Assembly: GCF_016583785.1 (NCBI RefSeq)
Contig: NZ_NRRU01000002.1
Coordinates: 37,305-101,304 of the forward strand
Reading direction: 5' to 3'
Source: Rubrivivax gelatinosus
Lineage (GTDB): Bacteria; Pseudomonadota; Gammaproteobacteria; Burkholderiales; Burkholderiaceae_C
DNA: 64,000 nt
Part shown: positions 10,175 through 18,200 of the stretch, piece by piece
Layout of the letters: each line of letters starts with the position of its first letter
Numbering within the stretch: position 1 is the stretch's first letter
Position numbers and translations under genes: made by a program
The notes under the pieces: model-generated
What the model was told of the DNA's origin: nothing
Databases searched by the model: none
What the model saw: only the letters and a program-made list of their open reading frames with translations

Positions 10175-10762
10175 TCAGCGTGCCTTCGCGACGGTGTCGT
10201 GCAGCGCACGCGCGGCCTGCAGATGGTCCCGCAGCGTCGGCAGCGTCTTGGTCGCGAACGCCTTCAGCTCGGCGTCGTCGCCGCTGCGGCTTTGCTTCTC
10301 GAACAGCTCGACGGTGCGCTCATGGTCGTCGACCATCGCCTTCATGAACTCGCGGTCGAACTCGGCGCCTTTGAGCTGGGACAGCTTGTCCAGCGAGCGC
10401 CGTTGACGCCGGTCGGATTCGGCCGGCGTGCCGACGCCGCGAGCGACGGCCAGGCGAGTGACCTCCTGGTTGGCGCCGGTGTGGTCCTGGACCATGCGCT
10501 CGCCGAACTGGCGCACCTGCGGATTGGAAGCACGTTCCTTGGCCATGTTGCCCAGCGCCACCTCGGCCATGCCGCCGGCAGCGGCATGCTCCAGGAACTG
10601 GCGGTCGCCGCGGGCGACGTCGCGGCCGGTGGCGGTTGCCTTGGCAGCGCCGGCCGAAGCGCCGGCTGCGGGCTGCTGCGCCGTGCTCTGGGCGCCGGCG
10701 GCGGCGGCAAACGAGATCAGGACGGCAGCCAGGGCGGCGCGTTGCATGCGGGTATCGATCAT
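10175..10762 (-). CDS. periplasmic DUF4142 protein
   Basis: A 195-aa protein with a signal peptide (residues 1-24, AxA-type cleavage ending AAAAGAQ) followed by a helical DUF4142 domain. The pattern FLEHAAAGGMAEVALGNMA, with A/E-rich helices and conserved HT/DH residues, is typical of this ferritin-like bundle family. Members are periplasmic and often stress- or biofilm-related, without a proven activity. It is convergent with the PEBP gene and 58 bp downstream of the hybrid kinase, so it may be cotranscribed with it. Confidence 0.85.
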   Translation of the reverse strand: MIDTRMQRAALAAVLISFAAAAGAQSTAQQPAAGASAGAAKATATGRDVARGDRQFLEHAAAGGMAEVALGNMAKERASNPQVRQFGERMVQDHTGANQEVTRLAVARGVGTPAESDRRQRRSLDKLSQLKGAEFDREFMKAMVDDHERTVELFEKQSRSGDDAELKAFATKTLPTLRDHLQAARALHDTVAKAR

Positions 10763-10820
10763 TCGGGTGTCCTCGTTCTCGGGTGGGAACAGGACAAGGC
10801 AATCGACGTGCGCACCGCCC

Positions 10821-13007
10821 TCAGCTGCCGCCTGCGGCCCGCCGCCGGCCTGCCAGGCCGTGCTCGACCAGCAGCGCCTGGAAGGCTTGCAGGTCCAGCG
10901 GCTTGACGAGATAACCGTCGAAGCCGGCTCGCGCGGCGGCCTCCCGGTCGGCTTCGGTGTTGTAGCCGGTCAGCGCGAACAGCCGGGTCGTGCTGCCCTC
11001 GGCGCGCACCGCCGCCGCCAGGGAGTGGCCGTCGAGACCGGGCAGCCCGAGATCGACGAGCGCCAGCTCGGGCCGTTCGCGCCTGATGGCTTCCAGCCCC
11101 GCCTGCCCGTCGGCCGCGGTGCTGACGGCGTGGCCCTGCAGTTCCAGCAGCGCCGCCAGCATCTCGCGGCTGTCGGCGTTGTCTTCGACCAGCAGCACAC
11201 GCAGCGCGCCGGCGGGCGCCGATGCCGCCGCGTCGCCGTGCCCCGCAGCCGGCGGCGCGCAGCGCGCCAGGCGCACGTTGAACAGCGAGCCTCCGAGATC
11301 GCCGCCGTTGGACGCCGAGACCTTGCCGCCGTGCAGCACGACGAGCTGTTGCACGATCGACAGGCCCAGGCCGACACCTCCGGGCGAGCGGTCGATCAGG
11401 CGCGGCCCTTGCGAGAACGACTCGAAGACCCGCGGCAGCAGCTCGGGCTCGAGGCCGGGGCCGTCGTCGGCCACCGTCAGCACCGCCTCGTCGCCGTCGG
11501 CGGCCACGCTCAGGCGTACGTGGCCGCCGGCCGGCGTGTACTTGCAGGCGTTGTCCAGCAGGTTGGAGACGATCTGCTCGAGCCGCACTTCGTCGCCTTC
11601 GACCCAGACCGGCTCGGCGACGAGCTCGATGCGCAGCCCGGAGCAGCGGCCGGCGGCATCGAAATGCCCGACCACGTGGCGTGCGATCGCCGCCAGGTCC
11701 ACCGGCCGGCGCTGCAGCTCGAGCTTGCCGGAAGCCAGGCGCGTGGCGTCGAGCAGGTCGTCGACCATCTTGCGCAGATGGCGCACCTGACGCTGCACGA
11801 CCTCGAGCGCCCGGCTGCGGTCGCGCGCCAGCGCCGCCGGCTCGGCCAGCACCGCGCTCGCCGACGCGATGGCGCTCAGCGGGTTGCGCAGTTCATGGCC
11901 CAGCATCGCGATGTACTGGTCCTTGGAGCGGCTGGCGGCCTCGGCGATGGCTCGGGCCCGGGTCTCGCTGGCCAGCGCACGCGCCTGGGCCTCGTCGCGC
12001 GCACGGCGTGCATCGGCCGCTTCCTGCGCCTTCTGGCGCACGGTATCGGCGTCGATCTGCCCGAGCACACGCGCCTCGCCGGGCTCGTCGTCGGCGAGGC
12101 CGGCGGCCATCTCGAGCACGCCGGTCATCGCGCTGGCGATGCGGTTGCTGATCACGGCAGCCAGCAGCAGCGCCGCGATCGTGGCCGCCGTCAGCGACAC
12201 CACCGTCACCAGCGTCGTCTTGCGCACCGTGCCGTCGAGGATCGCCACCGGCACGCCGCTGGACAGCACCCAGCCCGCCGACCGCATCCGGCTGAAGGCG
12301 CTGAAGTAAGGCGTGCCGTCCAGGTTGCGGGCGGTGAGCACGCCCTCGTCCTGGTCGCGGGTCGCCTGCAGGAACTGCGGGTCGGCGTCGCGGCCGACCC
12401 ACTGTTCGTGCTCGAGCGTGCGCGCGGCGATGCGGCCGCTGCGGTCGCTCAGCGTGATCGTGCCCGGCCCGGCGATGTCGTAACGGCGCAGGAAGGCCAG
12501 CCATTCGGCGTCGCCTATGGTCGCGAGCAGCACGCCGACGGTGCGCCCCTGGCGCTGCACCGGCACCGCCAGGTAGCTGCGATTCCCCTCGACGACGTCC
12601 GACAGCACCCCGCCGGCAGCCTGGCTGGCCTGCTCGAGCACGGCCGCCGGCGGCGCATCCGTGCTCGCGCCTTCCCGCGCCAGATGCCAGGCCGTGCCGC
12701 CTTCTGCAAGCGGCTGCAGCGTGATCGCACGCCACAGCGGATGGCTCGCGAACAGCGCCGCCGCGTCGCTGCTGGCGACGAGTTCGTTGCGGGCCGAAGA
12801 CGAGCTGGCGAGGCCGGTCAGCGCGCGCAGGCCCGACTCGATCTGCGTGTCCAGCGCCAGCCGCAAAGCCGTCACGCGCTCGCGCAGCCGTTCTTCCTGC
12901 TCATGGCGCTGCACCGACTGCAGTTGCACCAGCGTGGCGCCGGCCAGCAAGGTGATCGGGACGACGAGCGCGATGACGAGCGCGACGAGCTGCGAGCGAA
13001 TGCGCAC
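10821..13007 (-). CDS. hybrid sensor histidine kinase/response regulator
   Basis: A 728-aa membrane kinase. Transmembrane segments lie at about 7-29 and 262-288 and enclose a 230-residue periplasmic sensor of Cache-like appearance. A long helical linker leads to the HisKA domain with phospho-acceptor H371 in GHELRNP, then the HATPase_c domain (N-box near 490, DDGPGLEPELLP, then GGVGLGLSIVQQL). A C-terminal receiver carries phospho-acceptor D652 in VDLGLPG. The GTG start lacks a strong ribosome site but lies 15 bp after the stop of a 22-codon ORF that has one, so coupling is likely. No output regulator is adjacent; the DUF4142 gene follows. The signal is unknown. Confidence 0.9.
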   Translation of the reverse strand: MRIRSQLVALVIALVVPITLLAGATLVQLQSVQRHEQEERLRERVTALRLALDTQIESGLRALTGLASSSSARNELVASSDAAALFASHPLWRAITLQPLAEGGTAWHLAREGASTDAPPAAVLEQASQAAGGVLSDVVEGNRSYLAVPVQRQGRTVGVLLATIGDAEWLAFLRRYDIAGPGTITLSDRSGRIAARTLEHEQWVGRDADPQFLQATRDQDEGVLTARNLDGTPYFSAFSRMRSAGWVLSSGVPVAILDGTVRKTTLVTVVSLTAATIAALLLAAVISNRIASAMTGVLEMAAGLADDEPGEARVLGQIDADTVRQKAQEAADARRARDEAQARALASETRARAIAEAASRSKDQYIAMLGHELRNPLSAIASASAVLAEPAALARDRSRALEVVQRQVRHLRKMVDDLLDATRLASGKLELQRRPVDLAAIARHVVGHFDAAGRCSGLRIELVAEPVWVEGDEVRLEQIVSNLLDNACKYTPAGGHVRLSVAADGDEAVLTVADDGPGLEPELLPRVFESFSQGPRLIDRSPGGVGLGLSIVQQLVVLHGGKVSASNGGDLGGSLFNVRLARCAPPAAGHGDAAASAPAGALRVLLVEDNADSREMLAALLELQGHAVSTAADGQAGLEAIRRERPELALVDLGLPGLDGHSLAAAVRAEGSTTRLFALTGYNTEADREAAARAGFDGYLVKPLDLQAFQALLVEHGLAGRRRAAGGS

Positions 13008-13022
13008 GGGCCGTCGTCCGCC

Positions 13023-13091
13023 TCAGACGCCGTGGCCGGCGCGGCGCCCGACGGCGGACCAGGCGGCGGGGCGACAGGCAGGTGGATGCAT
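13023..13091 (-). CDS. 22-codon upstream ORF of the hybrid kinase
   Basis: An ATG preceded by GGAG at 6-nt spacing opens a 22-codon frame beginning MHPPACRPAAW and ending with TGA 15 nt before the kinase GTG. The peptide is basic, with Arg and Trp. The strong ribosome site here and weak one at the kinase suggest a leader whose translation feeds the kinase start. It could also be accidental. Confidence 0.4.
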   Translation of the reverse strand: MHPPACRPAAWSAVGRRAGHGV

Positions 13092-13270
13092 CGGGTTCTC
13101 CTGCGGTGCCGCTGGCCGGCGGCTGACCGGGGGCCAAGTATGGTCCAGCAAGGCCGGTGCCGCCCGGTCAGCCCCATCGGTGCACGGGCTAGCCCCGCGC
13201 CCGCGGGGTGGCACGATTGCACAGCCCCGGCCGGCGGGCGGCAGCGGCACGGGCTCAGGCGCGAAGGGTC

Positions 13271-13289
13271 GATGCTGCATTGCAGCATC
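13271..13289. promoter_or_regulatory. 19-bp palindrome, probable operator at a divergent promoter
   Basis: GATGCTGCATTGCAGCATC is a perfect inverted repeat with 9-bp arms around one base. It is followed after 5 bp by TATAAA (13295-13300), a plausible -10 for the + strand gene at 13340, so a bound protein would cover the -35 region. It also lies upstream of the divergent kinase operon. Confidence 0.5.
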
Positions 13290-13339
13290 CTCTGCTATAA
13301 AGGGTAAACCCTGAACCGCGGCCCGCCGCCGACACCACC

Positions 13340-13561
13340 ATGATCCGCTCCTCGCTCGTCCTCGCCGCCATGCTGCTCAGCTTCTCCGCCGCCCAGGCGT
13401 CCGATCTCGGCTACCACCCGGCGCTGTCCAAGTCGCGCCCGACGGCCAGCGGCATCGACCCGTCGACCTTCATCCCGCGCCATCCGGCCGGCGGCACCGT
13501 CGGCCATGCGCCGGCGGCGGACAAGGTGGTCCAGGCCGCGGCCACGCCCAAGGCGCGCTGA
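13340..13561 (+). CDS. small exported protein (73 aa)
   Basis: A 73-aa product with a clear signal peptide (MIRSSLVLAAMLLSFSAAQAS, cleavage after about residue 20). The mature part is short, lacks Cys, and contains Ser, Pro and His in a disordered-looking arrangement. Function unknown. The palindrome and TATAAA box lie 40-70 bp upstream, and the NifX-like gene follows 16 bp downstream, so both may be one transcript. Confidence 0.65.
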   Translation: MIRSSLVLAAMLLSFSAAQASDLGYHPALSKSRPTASGIDPSTFIPRHPAGGTVGHAPAADKVVQAAATPKAR

Positions 13562-13577
13562 GGAGCTGGGTCCCAGC

Positions 13578-13964
13578 ATGCGCATCGCCATCGCCGTCGA
13601 TCCCAGCGGCCGCGAGATCTCGGGCCATGCCGGCCAATGCCGCAACTGGCAGCTCTACGACTGCCGTGCCGGCGAGGGCTTGCCGCAGCCGGTGCCGGTC
13701 GAGCTGACGCGCGAGCAGCTGCCGCATCATCTGAAGGACGAGGACCCGCACCCGCTGAAGGGCTGCGAGATCCTGGTCGTCGGCAGCGCTGGCGACGGCT
13801 TCGTGCGCCACATGGCCGGCTGGGGTGCGCAGGTGGTGCGCACCGGCGAGCGCGATCCGCGGCAGGCGCTCGAACGCCTGATCGCCGGCGAGGCGCTGCC
13901 CGATACCCGGCCCGACCTGAGCCTCGTGCTCTGCAAGCTGCGCGATCTGTTCTCGCGCCATTGA
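13578..13964 (+). CDS. NifX/NifB/NafY-type FeMo-cofactor-domain protein
   Basis: A 128-aa single-domain protein with the dinitrogenase iron-molybdenum cofactor fold. It opens with the typical strand MRIAIAVDPSG, contains GHAGQCRNW (the usual metallocluster-binding His region) and GCEILVVGSAGDGFVRHM in the middle. Homologues outside nif clusters are common and of unclear role. An AGGAG lies 12 bp before the ATG. No other nitrogen-fixation gene occurs in the window, so a nif role should not be assumed. Confidence 0.8.
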   Translation: MRIAIAVDPSGREISGHAGQCRNWQLYDCRAGEGLPQPVPVELTREQLPHHLKDEDPHPLKGCEILVVGSAGDGFVRHMAGWGAQVVRTGERDPRQALERLIAGEALPDTRPDLSLVLCKLRDLFSRH

Positions 13965-14016
13965 CCGCGTCCCCGGTCGGCGCGAGCATGGCCGGTCGCT
14001 GCTACCGGCCCGTCCG

Positions 14017-14385
14017 ATGACCGTCGCCTCCCTGACTTCGCCGCGCCTGCTGCTGCTCGTGTTGCCGGCCTTGCTGCCGCTTGGCGGCTGTGCCGGTGCG
14101 GCGGCCGCGAGCGTCACCGTCTACACGGCCGCCGGCAGCCGCCAGTGCGAAGCGCCTCCGCCCGAGCCCCAGGCCGCGGCGGTTGCACGACTGGTCGCGG
14201 CCGGACTGGAGCCACGCTCACCGCGCTGCGGACACGACGGCCGCATGCGGGCGGCGATGTGCGGTCTGGCCGACGGGCGCATCGTCGTCGTCGACCTGCC
14301 GGCCAGCGCGCTCGATGGCGCGCGAAACCTGGGCTGGAAGCCGCTGTCGGAACTGCCTGACGCGCGCGTGCAGGCCTGCGACTGA
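14017..14385 (+). CDS. lipoprotein of unknown function
   Basis: A 122-aa product with a lipoprotein signal (LLLLVLPALLPLGGC, lipobox Cys25). The mature domain of about 95 residues has three conserved-looking Cys and begins VTVYTAAGSRQCE. It may bind or shield something in the periplasm, but no family is recognised. It lies 52 bp after the NifX-like gene in the same direction. Confidence 0.7.
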   Translation: MTVASLTSPRLLLLVLPALLPLGGCAGAAAASVTVYTAAGSRQCEAPPPEPQAAAVARLVAAGLEPRSPRCGHDGRMRAAMCGLADGRIVVVDLPASALDGARNLGWKPLSELPDARVQACD

Positions 14386-14431
14386 AGGCGGCGGCTGGCG
14401 CCTGCCGGGGCGCGCTGCCCTGCGCCCGGCC

Positions 14432-15457
14432 TCAGTGCAGCAACTCGAAGCGGGAGGCCCAGCGGCTGCTGCCGTCGGCGCCGACGCGGCGTGCGGCGGC
14501 GCGCTCCTCGTGGAAGGCGCGGCCGCTGACGACGACGACCAGATCCGGGTTCTTCGACACCGAACGTGCACCGGCGATCGTGCGCGCCAGGCGCTCGAGA
14601 CGATGCGAGCGCCGGAACGACGGGCTGAGCGAAACGCAGAGCACGTCGTAGTGACGCGCCGCGACCAACGTCTGAAGGGCTTCGTCGCTGTCGGGGTACT
14701 CGGACTGCGGCAGCCAGCCCGCCTGCCACAAGGACTCGGCGTCCAGTGCGGCGCCGAGCATGTGCGACTCGCCCGGCTGCGGAACCACCAGCGCCGAGCG
14801 CCCGGCGTGCCCGGCGACGCGTGCGCAGCAACCGTCGAGCTGGCGCAGTTCGGAGAGCAGCCGGCACAGGCCGATCGTGACCTCGGCCTCGGTGCAGTCG
14901 TCCACCGCCCACAGGTCGCCCATGCGCCGCGCCGCGGGCTCGACCAGCCCCGTGAACAGGCGATGCAGCGAGCCGTGTCCGGCGTAGTGCTCGCAGAGCA
15001 GTTCGCGCGCGCCGGCCCCGGTCGGCCCGATCAGGCGGCGCGCCAGTTCGATGCTGCGGCGTTCGTCGACGCAGGCGGGCAAGGACTGGTGCCAGGCCAC
15101 CAGCCCCGGCAGCAAAACCGATTCGATCAGCCGCATCACGTCCGGATGCGAACGGCAGATGCCGTGCAGGGGCGCCGGCGGCACCTGCGCAGACGAGGCC
15201 GGCGTCGCGCTCGGCCGCAACACCAGGTTGGCCCCGGCGAAGGCGGAAACACCCATGGGCAGCGCCATGGGCACGGTGCGGCGCTTCACCGCCGCACCGA
15301 GCACGCCGCGCCAAAGGCGCACAAGGCGGTCGGCTGGGCGTTCGAGCCAGAGAGCCGCGCGATTGGCTCCACTCCACAGCAACGAAACCAGCCTGGAGGC
15401 TTGGCTTGTCGGGGGCGGATCCAAAGCGGGCGCAGGTCCGGTGCTGCGTTCCGTCAT
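14432..15457 (-). CDS. B12-binding-domain protein, PpaA/AerR-like
   Basis: A 341-aa protein. Residues about 135-205 form a helical bundle ending GDLWAVDDCTEAEVTIG (180-196), close to the helical module of PpaA/AerR photosynthesis regulators. Residues about 220-330 look like a cobalamin-binding Rossmann domain that lacks the DxHxxG box but has PGESHMLG (228-235), where H232 matches the His of AerR-type proteins. Family members sense light or redox through cobalamin and modulate transcription. Whether this one does is inference; no photosynthesis genes are visible here. The N-terminal 95 residues are low-complexity and unassigned. Confidence 0.7.
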   Translation of the reverse strand: MTERSTGPAPALDPPPTSQASRLVSLLWSGANRAALWLERPADRLVRLWRGVLGAAVKRRTVPMALPMGVSAFAGANLVLRPSATPASSAQVPPAPLHGICRSHPDVMRLIESVLLPGLVAWHQSLPACVDERRSIELARRLIGPTGAGARELLCEHYAGHGSLHRLFTGLVEPAARRMGDLWAVDDCTEAEVTIGLCRLLSELRQLDGCCARVAGHAGRSALVVPQPGESHMLGAALDAESLWQAGWLPQSEYPDSDEALQTLVAARHYDVLCVSLSPSFRRSHRLERLARTIAGARSVSKNPDLVVVVSGRAFHEERAAARRVGADGSSRWASRFELLH

Positions 15458-15626
15458 GGCCCAATCCTAATCACGAATGGCGACAGCGCATGGTGTTGCA
15501 GCAAACAGTGCGCACTTTCCCTGATGGGCGGACCGGGGCGTTTCCAAGCAACGAGAACGCATCCCGCCAAGCGATATGAAAACGCCAGGAACGATGCGCG
15601 AGCGGGCCATCCGTTATCGTGGGCCG

Positions 15627-17006
15627 ATGATCCGTTCGAGCATCAAAGGCGCACGTGCGCAGCGATGGCGTGAGGCCGTGCTGCAACTCGGCGCCTGGGC
15701 CTCGCTGACGCTGGCGGTGGCCGCGCTGGCAGCCGCCTGGCTGGCCTACCGCTGGCTGGACCCGACGCCCGAGCGCCGGATCGTGATGGCCAGCGGCCCG
15801 GAGCAAGGTGCGTACGAGGAGTTTGCGCGCCGGTACGTGCCGCTCTTGCGCGCCTACGGCGTCGAGCTCGAGCTGCGCCAGACGCAGGGCTCGGCGGAGA
15901 ACCTGCGGCTGCTGCGCGACCCTTCCTCGGGTGTGCAGGTGGCATTCGTGCAAGGCGGTGTCGATCCGCGCGCCGACGCCGGCAATGACGCCCTGGTATC
16001 GCTCGGCACCGTGGCGCACGAGCCGCTGTGGATCTTCTACCGCGAGGACCGTGCCCGCCGTCTCGGGCCAGGCGGGCTCACCCGCGTCGCCCAGTTGCGC
16101 GGCTGGCGTGTCGAGGCCGGCACCACCGGAAGCGGCACGGGGCCGCTGCTGCAGCAGATCCTGCAGGCCAACGGCCTCGAACTCGAGGAGCTGCGGCTCG
16201 GGCGCAGGCCGACGGTGTTCGGCGTCGTCGAGCTGATCCAGGGCCGCGCCGACGCGCTGGTGATGGTGTCTGCCGCCGACGCGCCGCTCGTCCAGTACCT
16301 GCTGCGCGCGCCGGGCGTGCGCCTGCTGGGCTTCGAACAGGCGGATGCCTATGCCCGGCGTTTCGCCTTCCTCCAGGCGCTGGTGCTGCCGCGTGGTGTT
16401 GTCGACCTCGCCCGTGACGAACCCGCTCGCGACCTGCAGCTGATCGCGACGAACGCGTCGCTGGTGGCGCGCTCCGATCTCCACCCTGCCCTGGTTCAGC
16501 TGCTGGTGCAGGCGGCGAAGCAGGCACACGGCGCCGCCGGCTGGCTTCATGCGGCCGGCGACTTTCCGCAGGCGACGAGCGCCGAATGGCCGCTGGCGCC
16601 GGAGGCCGAGCGCCTGGCGCGCAGCGGGCCGCCCTGGCTGCAGCGGCACCTGCCGTTCTGGCTCGCCAACTTCGTCGATCGCATGTGGATCGTGCTGCTG
16701 CCGCTGCTGGCCGCGATGGTGCCGCTGTCGCGGCTGGTGCCGCCGCTGGTGGCGATGCGTTTTCGCTCGCGGGTCTATCGCTGGTACGCCAACCTGCGTG
16801 AACTGGAACAGGCACTGGAGAAACCGGACGCCGACCTCGGCCGGCTGCAGGCCGAACTCGACCGCATCGACGCGCAGATCGCCCGCATCGGGCTGCCGCT
16901 GGCCTACACCGGCGAGCTCTACGAGTTGCGCGGCCATGTGCACATGGTCAGGAAACGTCTGCTCGCACGCGCCGAACCGTGCGACGCCGCCCCCGCGAAC
17001 GCGTGA
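15627..17006 (+). CDS. TAXI-family TRAP transporter solute-binding protein, membrane-anchored
   Basis: A 459-aa protein. An N-terminal transmembrane anchor (about residues 18-42) is followed by a TAXI-type periplasmic binding domain with the signature strands RIVMASGPEQGAYEEFA and TQGSAENLRLL. A second hydrophobic segment (VDRMWIVLLPLLAAMVPLSRLVPPLV) and a helical tail follow, as in a known two-anchor subgroup. No TRAP permease gene is adjacent, so it may be an orphan receptor. In-frame ATGs at 15576 and 15597 are possible earlier starts. Confidence 0.8.
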   Translation: MIRSSIKGARAQRWREAVLQLGAWASLTLAVAALAAAWLAYRWLDPTPERRIVMASGPEQGAYEEFARRYVPLLRAYGVELELRQTQGSAENLRLLRDPSSGVQVAFVQGGVDPRADAGNDALVSLGTVAHEPLWIFYREDRARRLGPGGLTRVAQLRGWRVEAGTTGSGTGPLLQQILQANGLELEELRLGRRPTVFGVVELIQGRADALVMVSAADAPLVQYLLRAPGVRLLGFEQADAYARRFAFLQALVLPRGVVDLARDEPARDLQLIATNASLVARSDLHPALVQLLVQAAKQAHGAAGWLHAAGDFPQATSAEWPLAPEAERLARSGPPWLQRHLPFWLANFVDRMWIVLLPLLAAMVPLSRLVPPLVAMRFRSRVYRWYANLRELEQALEKPDADLGRLQAELDRIDAQIARIGLPLAYTGELYELRGHVHMVRKRLLARAEPCDAAPANA

Positions 17007-17165
17007 CGCGAGCGCCGGCGCGCACGCCATTTGCCAAGTTTCGAGCGGCGACATCTGGCTATTGCCGCATGCCGGCAGGGCCATGCGAAACCGGCCACAT
17101 TGGCGTCGCGCCGGACGGCCGGCGCGACATGGCCGCAAAGCACTTCCACCTGGACCGAGGCCATC

Positions 17166-17420
17166 ATGGACGAGACCCCGAATCCGATTCGTCACAACAC
17201 GAGCGCCCCTCCGGTCGCCTTGCCCGCCGGGCACGTCGGGCCGGTGATGTTGCCGGGCACGAACCGCGAGATCTGGTGGACCGGGCGGGTGGCGATCGGC
17301 CTGCGTTACGAACCGCCGGCACCGCGGGAGCCGATCAGCCGGTCGGCGGCCTGGGTACAGTCGCTGATGCTGGCCTGGTCGCGCCGCCAAGGGCAGCGCC
17401 GCAGCGCCCGCACCGCATGA
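17166..17420 (+). CDS. small conserved hypothetical protein (84 aa)
   Basis: An 84-aa protein with a recognisable core, LPGTNREIWWTGRVAIGLRYEPP, that I have the impression of seeing in other Burkholderiales small proteins. No signal peptide or helix of membrane length is present. An ATG follows an AGG-containing leader (CCGAGGCCATC). Function unknown. Confidence 0.55.
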   Translation: MDETPNPIRHNTSAPPVALPAGHVGPVMLPGTNREIWWTGRVAIGLRYEPPAPREPISRSAAWVQSLMLAWSRRQGQRRSARTA

Positions 17421-17447
17421 GACGCAACAGCGTCGCACCCACCCGCT

Positions 17448-17615
17448 TCAGGTGATCATGCTGCCCACGACGGCCAGCAGCACGAGCGCGCCGGTGGCGT
17501 AGATCACGGTACGCAACAGCTCCCAGTCCAGCCGATCGGCGAGCGCCGCGACTTCGCGCTCGAGCTCCGAATCGGTGATGTCCTCGGGAAACTCCTCGTC
17601 TTCGCTCGCATTCAT
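17448..17615 (-). CDS. small tail-anchored-like membrane protein (55 aa)
   Basis: Acidic N-terminal half (MNASEDEEFPEDITDSELE) followed by a single C-terminal transmembrane segment (VIYATGALVLLAVVGSM). The stop lies just before the convergent hypothetical gene. A GAGGATCGAAAGCC leader precedes the ATG. Function unknown. Confidence 0.55.
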   Translation of the reverse strand: MNASEDEEFPEDITDSELEREVAALADRLDWELLRTVIYATGALVLLAVVGSMIT

Positions 17616-17671
17616 GGCTTTCGATCCTCGTCGAGTGCGGCCAGGAGATGGCGCCGTGGCGGGCGCGCCGG

Positions 17672-18139
17672 TCAGCAGGAGACTGAAGGTGGCTTCGATC
17701 TTTGCGGCTGGCGCTTGACGTCCCGCGCAGCCGCAGCCGTGCGGCCATGCCGCCGCAGCACACGCAGGATGGTGCAGACCGTGTCGCGCCAGGGAAGCTC
17801 GTGCGTGAGACGGTTCAGCGCGACGATCGCCGACAGGCGCTCGTCCGAAGCCGGGGTCGGCACGAGACAGCGCAGGTTGGACGCGATGGCGTTCGGATCG
17901 CTGAGCACGACGACACCCGGGCGCAGTTCGGTCCAGCCCCAACTGGCGGCCACTTCGACACCCTCGAGCGTCGCGGCCCAGACGGTGTCGCCGCTCCAGC
18001 GACCGGCGCCGTCGCGTTTTTCGTTCACGCGTGTGCCCAGATGCCACCACGATGGCCATTCGGCCGGGTCCTCCGGCATGTACCATTCGCGCACCGGCCA
18101 CGACCGGATCATCCAGGGTTCGACGCAAACAGAGCCCAT
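17672..18139 (-). CDS. RsaM-like (DUF4902-type) putative quorum-sensing modulator
   Basis: A 155-aa, Trp-rich protein divergent from the luxR gene. Its core pattern (GDTVWAATLEG, then SWGWTEL, DPNAIASNLRCLV and LPWRDTVCTIL) fits my recollection of RsaM/DUF4902 proteins, small repressors of acyl-homoserine-lactone systems encoded next to luxR/luxI genes in Burkholderia and Pseudomonas. The identification rests on motif spacing and gene context, not on a database search. The start ATG at 18139 was chosen over 18202 because the longer one would overlap luxR. The C-terminal 25 residues are basic and probably disordered. Confidence 0.55.
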   Translation of the reverse strand: MGSVCVEPWMIRSWPVREWYMPEDPAEWPSWWHLGTRVNEKRDGAGRWSGDTVWAATLEGVEVAASWGWTELRPGVVVLSDPNAIASNLRCLVPTPASDERLSAIVALNRLTHELPWRDTVCTILRVLRRHGRTAAAARDVKRQPQRSKPPSVSC

Positions 18140-18200
18140 TACATTACCGTCTGCGAAGGAGTTTGTCGGAACAGCGGCGTTTTGGCGCCTGTGAACCGGC

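Noticed and set aside
10428..13307. Long plus-strand ORF of 959 codons
   Set aside because: It is antisense to the hybrid kinase, which has intact catalytic motifs; high GC makes such shadow frames common.
13578..13964. Evidence of nitrogen fixation
   Set aside because: The single NifX-like domain protein has no nif neighbours, and such domains are common in non-fixing bacteria.
17672..18139. A luxI-type autoinducer synthase next to luxR
   Set aside because: The protein lacks the conserved Arg, Glu and Asp pattern of LuxI enzymes and matches an RsaM-like pattern better.
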